A stretch of 42,429 nucleotides of DNA from a virus. The position numbers and the translations under genes were made by a program. Each line of letters starts with the position of its first letter. The stretch's first letter is position 1. This document shows, piece after piece, positions 23,805 through 33,916 of the stretch. Location of the stretch: positions 1 to 42,429 of the IMG/VR virus record IMGVR_UViG_3300042560_000161. The stretch is one strand, 5' to 3'. Below the pieces are notes generated by a model. The model saw only the letters and a program-made list of their open reading frames with translations. It was not told the DNA's origin and ran no database searches.

Positions 23805-26800
23805 TGACAAAAAAGGTCTTCTCTCTTGATACAAAAGCTGGCATTCAACGAGACGGAACCTTGTTTGACAAAGAGGTTTATGTTGACGGTCAGTGGGTCA
23901 GGTTTCAGCGTGGACGCCCTCGCAAGATTGGCGGCTACAGTCAGATCACTCAAAACTTTGCAGGCCCATCCCGGGGTGTTTTTGTTGATGCCGCCAACGG
24001 TTTCAACAGGATTTTCAATGGGTACAGCAACGGACTTCAGTCGCTGACTATCAACAACAACGGTGTTGGTGCTGGTATTGTTGATTTTTCTTACGCCTCA
24101 TCACTTAACGCGCTTGGTAATTTGGTTGGGGGATCTGGTTACACCAACGGCACTTACAGCAACGTGCCTCTTACCGGAGGCTCTGGCACGGGGGCTACTG
24201 CGACCATTGTTGTGGCCTCTAACTCTGTTTCGTCAGTAACGATTGCAGCAGACGGAAACGGTTATTTGGTTGGCGACACCCTGTCTGCTGGCGCTGCATC
24301 AATTGGTAATGGTGTGAATACCTACGGCGCAATCACTGCTGGCACGCTGTACACGGACGGGACTTATCTGAGTGTCCCAATGACGGGTGGAAGTGGTTCT
24401 GGAGCAACTGCCAACGTCACCGTTTCTGGTGGTGCCGTTACTGGTGTTGTGTCCCAAGACCGAGGCGTTGGGTACAAAGATACGGATGATCTTTCTGCAG
24501 CGCCGGCTAACATTGGCGGCATAACCGGCATCATCAACACTGTCGGCCAGATTTCAGGCGGCACGCTTTACACGCCGGGAACTTACACGGGTGTAAGTTT
24601 CACCGGAGGGTCTGGCACTGGGGCTGTTGGTGATGTTGAAGTGCTCAATGCTGGTATTGCCACTTTGAAAAACATTGTCAGCGGCAGCAACTACACCAAC
24701 GGCTCGTTCCCCAATGTATCCCTGACGGGCGGAGCGGGAACTGGGGCAAAAGCCACGGTCACTGTCTCTGGCGGCAACGTGGTGTCTGTATCCGTTACAT
24801 ACGGTGGCAACAACTACGCAGTCAACGACGTGCTGTCGTGCTCCGCTGGCAGCATTGGTCGCGGCGTAACGGCGTTTGGAGCCATCACAGGCGGCTCTGG
24901 CTACGTCAACGGCATCTACTCCAACGTCACCCTCACGGGAGGCACTGGAGCTGGCGCAAGGGCCACAATCACCGTTTCGGGCGGCTTGGTTATCTCTGTG
25001 ACTCTGACCTATGCTGGCGTGGGTTACACGGCCGCAGACAGCCTGACAACGGTCAACACGAATCTTGGCGGGACTGGTGCAGGTTTTAATGTGGCTGTGT
25101 CCACGGTGGCCGCAAGTTCCGGCTTTCAGTGCGAAGTCTCTACAACCAGCACGGGCGTTGTAGGGTCGGTGACCATGACGGCCGACGGATCTGGTTATGC
25201 GGTCAACGACACGCTCTCAGCGCCAGCAGAAGATATTGGCGGCATCAGCGGTGTCATCAGCGCCATCGGGGGAATCTCTCCCGGAAACTTCTACACCAAC
25301 TCGTCTACCGCATCGGTCACGGGCTTTATATCCGGGACCGTGCTGGACGTCACTGCCGTGACCTCTGGGGCGCTGGCTGTGGGTCAAACGATATTCGGGA
25401 CAGGCGTAACTGACGACACCGTCATTACGGCTCTTGGAACCGGGTCTGGCGGCGTTGGCACATACAACATCAACAACAGCCAGACAGTCAGCAGTGGCCC
25501 AATATCAGCCCTCGGTATTTTTAGGGACACACCACTGACAGGTGGCTCTGGAACTGGCGCAACAGGAAACATCATTGTTACTGGTGGTAGCGTGACTGCC
25601 GCATCGGTTGTTGAGCCGGGTGTCGGGTATGCAGTTGGCGACAGTTTGAGTGCCGCACTGACTGGATCTTCAAACGGAATTGCCACAACATCAGCCATCA
25701 CTGGCGGCAGTAACTACACCAACGGGACTTACACGAATGTGGCGCTGACTGGCGGAACCGGCTCTGGCGCTGTAGCTACGATTACCGTTTCTAGCAACGC
25801 CGTCTCGGCAGTAACCATCACTTCGGCTGGTTCTGGCTACACGGTGGCCGACTCCATCAGTGCTGCTGCGGCCACTCTCGGAAACGGCATCAATACCCTC
25901 ACAACTGGTTCCTTGGTTGGCGGTGCAAATTACGGCCCGGGGACTTACACAAACGTCTCCTTAACGGGTGGAACTGGAACCGGTGCTAAGGCCACCATTG
26001 TTGTTGGGGTTGGTGGCGATGTCACCAGCGTCACGTTGACGTCTCGCGGGGTTAATTACACCGTTGCTGACTCTTTGAGTGCGGCTGCCGCCAATCTTGG
26101 TGGCGTGACAAACGGCGTTGGCACTCTGGGTGCGGTCACCGGGGGATCAAATTACACGAATGGCACTTTTACCAATGTGCCACTTACAGGCGGAACGGGT
26201 TCGGGTGCGAAAGCAACAATTGTCGTGTCTGCAAACGCTGTATCAACGACAACCATCACCACCAAAGGCTCTGGGTATACCGTAAGCGACACCCTTTCTG
26301 CAAGCGCATCAACAATTGGAAATGGCATTCAAACTCTGGGCACCATAACTGGTGGCGGGGCCTATACAGCAAAAGGAATTTTGACTCTAAAAAACAGGGT
26401 TGATGGAACTTTGTACACCAACGGGACGTACACAAACGTGCCGTTAACTGGTGGAACTGGCAACGGCGCTCAGGCCACGATTGTTGTTTCTGGGGGTGGC
26501 GTCACTTCTGTCACATTGACAAAAACAGGCTCTGGTTACACGGTTGACGATGAGTTGTCAGCCAGCTCGGTTGATATCGGAGGCACAGGTTCTGGCTTCA
26601 AGATATATGTTGACACCGTTGGGGCGGCTACGTTTACAAACGTAAACTTGACTGGCGGCTCTGGGTCTGGCGCAATCGCTACCATTGTTGTTGGAACTGC
26701 CGGGGCCGTGACATCCGTAACCATCACAGACCGTGGTCGTGGATACATTGTTGGCAACATCATGTCAGCCAACTCCACCGACATTGGCGGGTCTGGATCA

Positions 26801-28639
26801 GGTTTTGTTGTTCCTGTTTCTGTCGTTTATTCCAGCAGCGGTTTCTCTGTTCCAATTTCAACTGTTGTAACAAGCTCCGGCTTCTCAATCCCTGTCGGCA
26901 CGGTGTACACAAGCTCCGGCTTTTCTTTCACTGTGGCAAGCCTTGGAAACGCATCTGGATTTGCGATCCCTGTTGTTGGAGTCAGAGGCAGCGGCGGCTT
27001 TAGCTTCAAGGTTTTGACGGTCAACATAAGCTCTGGCTTTTCCGTTGAAGTTGCGACCATCTTTGCAAGCTCTGGGTTCTCAATCAAGGTCACATCAATT
27101 GACTCATGCTTTACCCCAAGCGAGAACAACCTGTGGCAGTTCGACTCTCTCTACAACATAGTCGGAGGCGACAACTTCTTGCTTGCGCACCCCGGTCAAA
27201 ATCTTTCGGAAATTGACAGCACAATAAACACGCCCGTTCTTTACGGCGGTATAAACGGCAGCTCCGTTTCTCCGCTCAAAGACACCGATGGCTTAAACCC
27301 AACGGGTGACGTGATTGAGGTCAGTGGCGGCGTGGTCTCTCTACACCCATACGTTTTTGTGTATGGCAACGCTGGCCTGATCAAGAATTGTTCTGCTGGA
27401 GATCCTGCAAACTGGAACTCTGCTGATGCCAACGAGACCAACGTAGCAACCGGAAAGATTGTCAAGGGCCTTCCAGTTCGGGGTGGCTCAAACTCTCCAT
27501 CTGGTCTTTTTTGGAGCTTGGACTCTCTTGTCAGGGTGAGCTACAACCCAACCACCATTTCGGTCGGGACTACGGCAGTCACGCAGTATTGGCGGTATGA
27601 CATCATCTCGTCGCAGACTTCCATCCTGTCTTCCCAGTGCGTCATTGAGTACGACGGGATCTACTACTGGATCGGAACAGATCGGTTCTTGTTGTACAAC
27701 GGCGTGGTCAAAGAGATCCCAAACGCCATGAACCAGAACTGGTTCTTTGACAACCTGAACTACAACCAACGCCAGAAGGTTTGGGCGACCAAAGTCCCCC
27801 GGTTTGGTGAGGTCTGGTGGTTCTACCCTCGCGGAGACTCAGAAGAGTGCAACGACTGCATCATTTACAACGTGCGGGAGAACTCTTGGTACGACGCCGG
27901 TCAGGCTCTGGGTGCGTACCGGACCGCTGGATACTTCTCTCAAGTCTTTCGCTTCCCTGTCAACGCCGGGTGGGACATCAATGAAACTGGTGGCGTCCTG
28001 ACTGGAGTTATCACCAACGCTGGTTCTGGATACACAAACGGGGTGTACCCCTACACAACCATCACAGGCGGCTCAGGATCGGGCGCTACGGCCACAATTA
28101 CGGTTGCTGGAGGGGTAGTAACCTCCGTTGAAATAAAAGACCGTGGGATCAACTATATTGTTGGCAACGTGCTGACGGCCGTATTTGGGTCTGGGTCAAA
28201 TTTTGCATTTACCGTAAGCTCAACCATGAACTTTGTAAGTTTGTGGCAGCACGAGATTGGCACGGACGAGGTGAAGTTCACACAGGCCAATGCAATTGAG
28301 GCGTACATTGAGACCAGTGACCTTGGTTGGGTGGCTGGTGGCCCTGCGCAGCCCTCCCCTGTGGGTGAGAACCGCTGGCTGCACATCGAGCGATTAGAGC
28401 CAGACTTCATCCAAAGCGGGACAATGGAGCTGTTTGTCACCGGACGGCCCTATGCCCAAGCCGAAGATAAAACGACTGGCCCCTATCCTTTTGAGCCGGG
28501 AACAACGAAAATTGACCTCAGAGAGCAAAGACGTGAGTTGAGGTTGAAGTTTGTCTCCAACGTGGCCGGGGGGAATTTCCAGATGGGTAAAGTGATTGTC
28601 AACGCAGATCTTGGGGATGTTCGCGGTTATGGCACTTGA
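23804..28639 (+). CDS. Tail nozzle-like protein (T7 gp12/P22 gp10 type) with huge repeat insertion
   Basis: The 1,611-residue product has ends that match podovirus nozzle or DNA-stabilisation proteins. The N-terminus has [20 protein letters not shown] and a first blade-like stretch to about residue 105. From about residue 1,100 on come [52 protein letters not shown] and further beta-propeller-like blades. In between, residues ~109-1000 are about eleven copies of a ~70-residue Gly/Thr-rich repeat; one copy is broken by an [10 protein letters not shown]-type module. About eight 13-residue SSGF repeats follow. A twelfth large repeat lies near residues 1,405-1,475. Ordinary members have roughly 500-800 residues. 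The protein would extend the tail or carry binding loops. Confidence 0.75.
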   Translation: MTKKVFSLDTKAGIQRDGTLFDKEVYVDGQWVRFQRGRPRKIGGYSQITQNFAGPSRGVFVDAANGFNRIFNGYSNGLQSLTINNNGVGAGIVDFSYASSLNALGNLVGGSGYTNGTYSNVPLTGGSGTGATATIVVASNSVSSVTIAADGNGYLVGDTLSAGAASIGNGVNTYGAITAGTLYTDGTYLSVPMTGGSGSGATANVTVSGGAVTGVVSQDRGVGYKDTDDLSAAPANIGGITGIINTVGQISGGTLYTPGTYTGVSFTGGSGTGAVGDVEVLNAGIATLKNIVSGSNYTNGSFPNVSLTGGAGTGAKATVTVSGGNVVSVSVTYGGNNYAVNDVLSCSAGSIGRGVTAFGAITGGSGYVNGIYSNVTLTGGTGAGARATITVSGGLVISVTLTYAGVGYTAADSLTTVNTNLGGTGAGFNVAVSTVAASSGFQCEVSTTSTGVVGSVTMTADGSGYAVNDTLSAPAEDIGGISGVISAIGGISPGNFYTNSSTASVTGFISGTVLDVTAVTSGALAVGQTIFGTGVTDDTVITALGTGSGGVGTYNINNSQTVSSGPISALGIFRDTPLTGGSGTGATGNIIVTGGSVTAASVVEPGVGYAVGDSLSAALTGSSNGIATTSAITGGSNYTNGTYTNVALTGGTGSGAVATITVSSNAVSAVTITSAGSGYTVADSISAAAATLGNGINTLTTGSLVGGANYGPGTYTNVSLTGGTGTGAKATIVVGVGGDVTSVTLTSRGVNYTVADSLSAAAANLGGVTNGVGTLGAVTGGSNYTNGTFTNVPLTGGTGSGAKATIVVSANAVSTTTITTKGSGYTVSDTLSASASTIGNGIQTLGTITGGGAYTAKGILTLKNRVDGTLYTNGTYTNVPLTGGTGNGAQATIVVSGGGVTSVTLTKTGSGYTVDDELSASSVDIGGTGSGFKIYVDTVGAATFTNVNLTGGSGSGAIATIVVGTAGAVTSVTITDRGRGYIVGNIMSANSTDIGGSGSGFVVPVSVVYSSSGFSVPISTVVTSSGFSIPVGTVYTSSGFSFTVASLGNASGFAIPVVGVRGSGGFSFKVLTVNISSGFSVEVATIFASSGFSIKVTSIDSCFTPSENNLWQFDSLYNIVGGDNFLLAHPGQNLSEIDSTINTPVLYGGINGSSVSPLKDTDGLNPTGDVIEVSGGVVSLHPYVFVYGNAGLIKNCSAGDPANWNSADANETNVATGKIVKGLPVRGGSNSPSGLFWSLDSLVRVSYNPTTISVGTTAVTQYWRYDIISSQTSILSSQCVIEYDGIYYWIGTDRFLLYNGVVKEIPNAMNQNWFFDNLNYNQRQKVWATKVPRFGEVWWFYPRGDSEECNDCIIYNVRENSWYDAGQALGAYRTAGYFSQVFRFPVNAGWDINETGGVLTGVITNAGSGYTNGVYPYTTITGGSGSGATATITVAGGVVTSVEIKDRGINYIVGNVLTAVFGSGSNFAFTVSSTMNFVSLWQHEIGTDEVKFTQANAIEAYIETSDLGWVAGGPAQPSPVGENRWLHIERLEPDFIQSGTMELFVTGRPYAQAEDKTTGPYPFEPGTTKIDLREQRRELRLKFVSNVAGGNFQMGKVIVNADLGDVRGYGT
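24128..26790 (+). repeat. About eleven ~70-residue coding repeats
   Basis: The unit reads approximately [16 protein letters not shown], then [ST][10 protein letters not shown], a turn, VTSVTIT..GSGYTV and D.LSA, followed by a spacer with IGNG or LGG. Copies start near 24128, 24335, 24555, 24680, 24890, 25700, 25920, 26140, 26410 and 26640, with partial or interrupted copies between. They are conserved at protein level with considerable DNA divergence, so the array is old or under selection for diversity. A module with [20 protein letters not shown] is embedded at about 25322-25515. Confidence 0.85.
26791..27106 (+). repeat. About eight 13-residue SSGF repeats
   Basis: Copies such as [39 protein letters not shown] and [12 protein letters not shown] follow each other with a period of 12-14 residues. 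Each has Gly-Phe at fixed positions and alternating hydrophobic residues, as in stacked beta-strands. The array links the large repeats to the propeller-like C-terminal part of the nozzle protein. Confidence 0.85.
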
Positions 28640-28880
28640 TCAGTCTCTGGTTTGTGACCCGAGGTACATGGACTTTGACTACTGGGCATCGCTCATGTGC
28701 GAGAAATATGCTGCTCAGCAACTGCCAATACCTGACCCGTATACGGACTGGAAGAGCTGGGGGGCTGGAATGACAGCAATTGAATTTTTTGCCAATCAAG
28801 GTTTTCCAAGCCCGTATGCTTATGATGATTGGCAAGAGTGGGCTTCTGCTGTTGTTGGTGTAATGAACGGTGGCACGTAA
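28629..28880 (+). CDS. Small Trp/Tyr-rich protein with repeated PYxxW motif
   Basis: The 83-residue product overlaps the end of the nozzle gene by 11 bases. It contains two related segments, [17 protein letters not shown] and [18 protein letters not shown], plus [14 protein letters not shown] recognise similar small proteins as unnamed neighbours of nozzle genes. It is rich in Trp, Tyr, Asp and Pro and looks globular. It may assemble with the nozzle, but that is inferred from location only. Confidence 0.65.
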   Translation: MALDQSLVCDPRYMDFDYWASLMCEKYAAQQLPIPDPYTDWKSWGAGMTAIEFFANQGFPSPYAYDDWQEWASAVVGVMNGGT

Positions 28881-28897
28881 GCCAACAAGGAAAATAT

Positions 28898-31800
28898 ATG
28901 TCCATTTCATGGTCAAACCCACTGAATAACTTGGGTGCGGTAGATAACGTGGCTCTTGCAAACAGTTTTGACTTTTCAAATACTGGACTTGCTGGACTTG
29001 CCAACGTAGACTCTGCCGACCTGAAATTTGTCGATCCATTTGCAGAAACTATGTCTGCGGTTGTTGGGCCACCTTCTCCTTTTCAAACAGATAAGGGCGC
29101 AGAGGTCACTTTTGATCCCGCTCAAATAGCCAATATGTCGGGTTTGGGCGCTACTGGAATAGGAGTAAACCTACCAGCGGGACCACCAGTTAGAGACGAG
29201 GTTGCCGAGAATTTCCAGAACATTTTTGGCCGCGCCCCAACAGCTAATGAGTTAAACGAACTGCGCGGCAGATATGGGTATTCGATTGAACCGGGTGAAC
29301 TTGAGGCCATCACGCTTGGATATCGGGATGTAAACGTCGGCTACGGCGTACCTAAGACTAAGGCTGTTACGCCTGTGTATGGCACAAGAATGGTGGTTGA
29401 CCCTGAAGACGGGATTACATATCCGCAACAATATGTAACCGGCTATCAGGATGAGAGTGGAAATGCGGTAGACCAAGCCTTGGTTACAGCGGTAGACGAT
29501 TCACAATGGGAAGAAGCACCCGGCTCTCGGTTTAGATACGAAATGCCAATTGATCAGCCAACTTACTCAGGCTCTAGCGGAGTTGTTGGCAAACTTACCA
29601 ACCAGATTTTGAGCCAAGGCACAACGGGCAGTTGGGGCGGCGAAGGCTATGGTTCCGCTGAAAAGAGCGCAGCCGACATGGCTCTGTTGCTTGCTGCTGC
29701 TGGGATCACTGACATCAATCAGTTTGGCATGATTGATAAGTTTACGGATGTGGCGGTTACGCCGGTCTACGAGCAAAAGCTCGTGAATGATCCTGAGTAT
29801 GGCGAATACATGGGTAATGTCATTGTTGGGTACACAGGGCCAGACGGAAACGCTGTAGACCCGAGCTTGGTAAAAACGAGCTACGAGACAGAAGGCGGTG
29901 CAAGTTATCTAGCCCCAGTAGGAAAAACACAGGTCTATGGAAACAAGGCTACTGGTCAGGCCATCAACCCCTATTACGACAAAGCATCTGGCAATACATG
30001 GAGCGGCACATTTGCTGGCGAGGGTTCAACGGCCTACAAAGTCCAATTTCAGCCTGACGGTACGCCCATTTTTTACAGCCAGTTTGGCGGGTCAAGCAAC
30101 GACCTTGCTCAGATCATGGATGACCCATTTATCGGTGCTGTTATTCAAGGGGCGGCAACGTATATTGGTGGCCCGATTGGAAATGCGGCATTAAACATAC
30201 TGGCTGGCAAGGAGCCTGATGCCGTAGCAAAAGCTGCACTTACTTCATTGGTTGCCTCCGAGGTTGGTAGTTTAGTCTCGGGCTCTGATGCCGTTGTAAA
30301 TTCCATAGGTCAGAACGCTGCAAATGTGGCTGGCCGTGTGGCTGGCTCTGTGGTGTCTGGCGGCGGCACAGAGGGGGCTTTAACTGCGTTGGTCTCTGGT
30401 GGCGTTGACTTGGCGATGCCTGAGATCACCAACCTCATTCCGGGATACGGAGATCTGACTTCCGGACAAAAATCTTTTGTCAACAGCATAGTTGCCTCCA
30501 CCTTGCGTGATGGCAACCTGTCTCCAGCAGATCTTGTCAATGCAGCGGTTAGGGCGGGTACGACTGCGCAGCGGGCCGCAGTACAACCTACGGGCGGCAT
30601 TACAAACCGCGTAGTCGATTCATTTGCAGAAACTGCGCCTGCGTTTGTCGGGCCAATTTCTCCTTTTGATGGCGGCGCGGACGACATGACTGAGGCTGGG
30701 GCTGCTGCGTTTGTAGAGGCCAAGAACGCCGGCGCTTCCGACGAGGACGCTTTTGCAGCTTCTGATGCGGTCACAGGCGTACAGGTCAATCCAATCGACG
30801 CTGGCGGGCCAAACCTTTCCACCACGACAACGTATGACCCAAGGGTCAACACTGTCGATTCAAATTTTGGTGACCTGCAAGGCGCAATTGAAACCAATGC
30901 GATAAATGACGCTATTCGCGCTGACAAGTTGAATGTGATTCAAAACACGCCAAACTTCAATGAGGCTTTTGCCCAAGCAAGAGATTTACTCGGCCCCGGC
31001 CAAACCTTCCCTTGGTTTAATCCAGCAACGGGAAAGGTTGAGTCCAAAAGCACAGCCACCGCAGCAGAGCGTCCTGACCTGAACATCACAAGTGGTGATC
31101 TGGCGATTGAGGCGCTGAACGCCGCCAATCTGGCAACCACCACAGACGCATCAAAAACAGTTGGTGCGCAGACTGACACAACAGCAAGAATTTACGGCAG
31201 CGCTCCAGACCAAAGCGCAGCAGAGACTGCCCGACTTTCCAGCCTGAATGCAGGTTTGAAGTCGATGGAAAACACCAGCTTCCTTGGTCAAATTTACAAA
31301 GACCTGAACGAGCAATTCAGATTGCAGGGCGTTGCCGCCAACGAGTACCTTGCAAACAATCCAAACAGCCCAATCACCAACAACATCAGCACGGCATTTG
31401 AAGCCGTTGGTGGCCTGCAAAAAGACGTTTTGGGTGGCGCGGCTCTGCTGTTAAACAACAAGCCTCTTTCCGATGCTATTGTTAAGAGCGCTGACGACTT
31501 GACAAAACTTGGTCAAAGCATAGGCACTGGCCCGCAAGACGCCAAAAACTGGAATGACACCTTAGACCTGATCGACAAAGCCAGTGGTTTGGAAAAGTTG
31601 GCCGTTATGGCTGGGCGCATGATGGACGGCACCAGCGGCCTTGGCCGTCAGGTTGAAGTCAATTTAAGGCAAGAGTTGCCCGGTTTGTTTTTGGGCGGAG
31701 GGGGTCTTCGGGCAACCTTGATTGCTACCGGATTAATGGATACGGCAGAAACAGCCGGAAACGCCGCTTTAGACGCTTATGAGGATGCGGTAAAAAAGGG

Positions 31801-33916
31801 GAAAAACCACAATGACGCCTTGTCAGACGCTAGATCGGCTGGCGCTGTTGCTGGTGCAACGGAAGCGGCCATCCAGTTGACGCTTGGTAAAGTTGCTGAT
31901 GTCGTTGCCGGAAGGATTGGAAACGTGGCTGGCAAGGCTGGCTCCAAAGTGTTCGGAGAGGGCGTTGTTGAGGGGGCTCAAGAGGGCGGAGCAGGCGCAG
32001 CCGTGGACTTCGCTCTTGGTAATGCGATGGACCCTAATAAATACCTCACACAAGCCGTTGTTGGCACGGCCGTTGGCAAGGGCGCTGCAACAGCAACTTC
32101 TGGTGTTGATGTTGCGCAATCGGACGCATTGAATCAAGCCACTTCAGGAGCCACAACAGCCGGATCAAGCGCTGTAGATCTTGGTGCTGTTGGAGCAACA
32201 CAGCCGGGTGCAAGCACGGTCACTGGAGCCGATCTTGGCGAAGTTGGTGGCGTCACTCCGGGCGGTGATGTGGTTGTCAGCGGCGCAGGCGAATTAGGGG
32301 ATTCCGGTGCAGCCAGCGCGGCAGAAACCGGCGTCTCAGTCTCTGATGCACAAACAGCGATGGGCGACCTCGGCTTGAATGTTTCGGATGACACCGCTGT
32401 CAATCTTGCAACGAAAATTAACAACGTCGCAACAGAAATTGGTTCTGGTGCTGATGCTGGCGTAGTTGTTGGTGATGCTGTTACAGGCGCAATTGATGCG
32501 GGATCAAACGCATCAACTGTTGTTGGCTCTACAGTCAATTCCGCTATCACGGCGGGCGGAGATGCTTCGACTGTAGTCAGCTCTGCCGTAACCTCTGCGG
32601 TGACTGCTGGCGCAAATGTTGATGCGGTCGTTGCTACCTCGGTGTCCTCTGCTATTGCGGCCGGCGCAAGCGCAAACACGGCTGTGACTGCCGCTGCGGA
32701 TGCTGCAATTGCTGCTGGTAACGACGTGACTGTTGCGTCTGATGCCAACGTCACGACCATCACCAACGCAACAACAAACACTACGACAAGCGTAAACAGC
32801 AGCACAGGCGTCACAACGTCTGTTGACGCGAATAACAACGTCACGACAACGGTTGATGCGGCGGCCAATACAACAACTACGGTCGACGCAAACACAAACA
32901 CGACAACTCAGACGACAACCAACTCCAACACAAACACTCAAACCACTGTCGTCACGGATACAAACACCAATACTCAAACAACGGTGAAGGTGAACACCCA
33001 AACCGGGGATGTGATTGAACAGAATGAGACCGTCGTCCCCAGTGATTGGAAGCCTCCCGTAATTGAGCCGCCTGTTGTCCCTGCGGCCGTTACCCCTGCG
33101 GCTGTTGTCCCTGCGGCCGCCGCGCCGGATGTCGTTACAGCCTCGAACAAGACTGCGGTGCCAAAATCATTGAAGCTCAACTTCCCGGGCGCTCAAGAGG
33201 CGGGCGGTGGCCTTGGACTACCATCTGGCATAAATGTTGACCCTGCGTCACTGAGATCCCGTGTGACTGAGGGCGCAATAGATCCACTTGCACGGGTAAA
33301 AGCCGCCCAAGCAGAACTTGAAAGAGATTTGATGATGAACCAAATGGACCCTCGCTTCCTGAATGTTATTCAGCAGCGCACAAATCAGCAAAATCAGCCT
33401 CAGCAGTTTGAAAAAGACATCGGTGCGCTGTCCAAAATGCTCAGTGGTGAGCCTGAGGCCCCGGCCAATCAAAGCCAGTATTACTCCTACGGCTCCGAGG
33501 ACAGCATTGACAGCATCCTTGGGGGCAAGGCAGCAAACTACAAAGAAGGCGGCTTCGTGGAGCCCCTGAAGGCCTCTGGCGGGGCCATGGCGCTGCCTTT
33601 GCTGGCAAAGTCTGGTGGCGCTCTGGGCCACTACAGGGGTCGGGAGAACTTCAAAGAAGGAAAACACGTTGCTGGTGACGGTGACGGCCAGTCGGACGAC
33701 ATCCCGGCATGGTTGGCGGATGGTGAATTTGTCTTCCCGGCCGACGTGGTAGCTGCCCTTGGCAACGGCTCCACTAAGGCTGGAACCGACAAACTTTACG
33801 AGATGATGCACGGCATCCGTGACCGGGCAAGGTCTAAGGGGCCGAAGGATCTTCCCCCTCCCGCTTTGAAATCCCCGCTGAATTACTTAAAATCCAGTAA
33901 AAGGAGCACCTCATGA
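28898..33916 (+). CDS. Giant putative ejection protein (1,672 residues)
   Basis: I chose the ATG 5 bases after AAGGAAAA. The N-terminal third has NFQNIFGRAPTANELNELRG and two ~43-residue repeats starting TPVY. The middle is Ala/Gly-rich with membrane-like segments (FIGAVIQGAATYIGGPIGNA; KVADVVAGRIGNVAGKAGSK). Then come five exact-length 18-residue repeats and a Thr/Asn-rich tract. The C-terminus carries KEGGFV, ASGGAM, KSGGAL and GQSDDIPAWLADGEFVFPAD, a conserved end of large phage virion proteins. Its place after the nozzle genes and before other internal-protein-like genes fits a head-internal protein ejected with DNA to span the host envelope; a tape-measure-like or tail role is possible but less likely. 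Confidence 0.7.
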   Translation: MSISWSNPLNNLGAVDNVALANSFDFSNTGLAGLANVDSADLKFVDPFAETMSAVVGPPSPFQTDKGAEVTFDPAQIANMSGLGATGIGVNLPAGPPVRDEVAENFQNIFGRAPTANELNELRGRYGYSIEPGELEAITLGYRDVNVGYGVPKTKAVTPVYGTRMVVDPEDGITYPQQYVTGYQDESGNAVDQALVTAVDDSQWEEAPGSRFRYEMPIDQPTYSGSSGVVGKLTNQILSQGTTGSWGGEGYGSAEKSAADMALLLAAAGITDINQFGMIDKFTDVAVTPVYEQKLVNDPEYGEYMGNVIVGYTGPDGNAVDPSLVKTSYETEGGASYLAPVGKTQVYGNKATGQAINPYYDKASGNTWSGTFAGEGSTAYKVQFQPDGTPIFYSQFGGSSNDLAQIMDDPFIGAVIQGAATYIGGPIGNAALNILAGKEPDAVAKAALTSLVASEVGSLVSGSDAVVNSIGQNAANVAGRVAGSVVSGGGTEGALTALVSGGVDLAMPEITNLIPGYGDLTSGQKSFVNSIVASTLRDGNLSPADLVNAAVRAGTTAQRAAVQPTGGITNRVVDSFAETAPAFVGPISPFDGGADDMTEAGAAAFVEAKNAGASDEDAFAASDAVTGVQVNPIDAGGPNLSTTTTYDPRVNTVDSNFGDLQGAIETNAINDAIRADKLNVIQNTPNFNEAFAQARDLLGPGQTFPWFNPATGKVESKSTATAAERPDLNITSGDLAIEALNAANLATTTDASKTVGAQTDTTARIYGSAPDQSAAETARLSSLNAGLKSMENTSFLGQIYKDLNEQFRLQGVAANEYLANNPNSPITNNISTAFEAVGGLQKDVLGGAALLLNNKPLSDAIVKSADDLTKLGQSIGTGPQDAKNWNDTLDLIDKASGLEKLAVMAGRMMDGTSGLGRQVEVNLRQELPGLFLGGGGLRATLIATGLMDTAETAGNAALDAYEDAVKKGKNHNDALSDARSAGAVAGATEAAIQLTLGKVADVVAGRIGNVAGKAGSKVFGEGVVEGAQEGGAGAAVDFALGNAMDPNKYLTQAVVGTAVGKGAATATSGVDVAQSDALNQATSGATTAGSSAVDLGAVGATQPGASTVTGADLGEVGGVTPGGDVVVSGAGELGDSGAASAAETGVSVSDAQTAMGDLGLNVSDDTAVNLATKINNVATEIGSGADAGVVVGDAVTGAIDAGSNASTVVGSTVNSAITAGGDASTVVSSAVTSAVTAGANVDAVVATSVSSAIAAGASANTAVTAAADAAIAAGNDVTVASDANVTTITNATTNTTTSVNSSTGVTTSVDANNNVTTTVDAAANTTTTVDANTNTTTQTTTNSNTNTQTTVVTDTNTNTQTTVKVNTQTGDVIEQNETVVPSDWKPPVIEPPVVPAAVTPAAVVPAAAAPDVVTASNKTAVPKSLKLNFPGAQEAGGGLGLPSGINVDPASLRSRVTEGAIDPLARVKAAQAELERDLMMNQMDPRFLNVIQQRTNQQNQPQQFEKDIGALSKMLSGEPEAPANQSQYYSYGSEDSIDSILGGKAANYKEGGFVEPLKASGGAMALPLLAKSGGALGHYRGRENFKEGKHVAGDGDGQSDDIPAWLADGEFVFPADVVAALGNGSTKAGTDKLYEMMHGIRDRARSKGPKDLPPPALKSPLNYLKSSKRSTS
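32471..32737 (+). repeat. Five in-frame 54-base units coding 18-residue repeats
   Basis: Units start at 32471, 32525, 32579, 32633 and 32687, with no length variation except a final unit of 17 codons. The consensus is about [GST]SAVxSAIxAGA[NS]ASTVV. Eighteen residues equal five helical turns, so each unit could form an amphipathic helix with a small-residue face. DNA identity between units is moderate. Confidence 0.9.
32738..33010 (+). repeat. Thr/Asn-rich low-complexity coding tract
   Basis: About 90 residues made almost wholly of Thr, Asn, Val, Asp, Ser and Gln, with recurring units such as NTTTTVDANTN and TNTNTQTTV. No Lys, Arg or aromatic residues occur until its end. It follows the 18-residue repeats in the same protein and probably forms a beta-rich fibrous or flexible linker. 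Confidence 0.85.

Noticed and set aside
24128-27106. CRISPR-like array
   Set aside because: The repeats are in-frame protein repeats with large DNA divergence and no constant spacers.
32134-32901. A long antisense frame on the minus strand across the repeat region
   Set aside because: It mirrors the Ala/Val/Thr-rich repeats of the plus-strand gene, with low-complexity content and no ribosome site.
28898-33916. Tape-measure protein
   Set aside because: Length fits, but the neighbourhood (nozzle and ejection-type proteins, no tail tube or chaperone genes) and low-complexity repeats fit a podovirus internal protein better.
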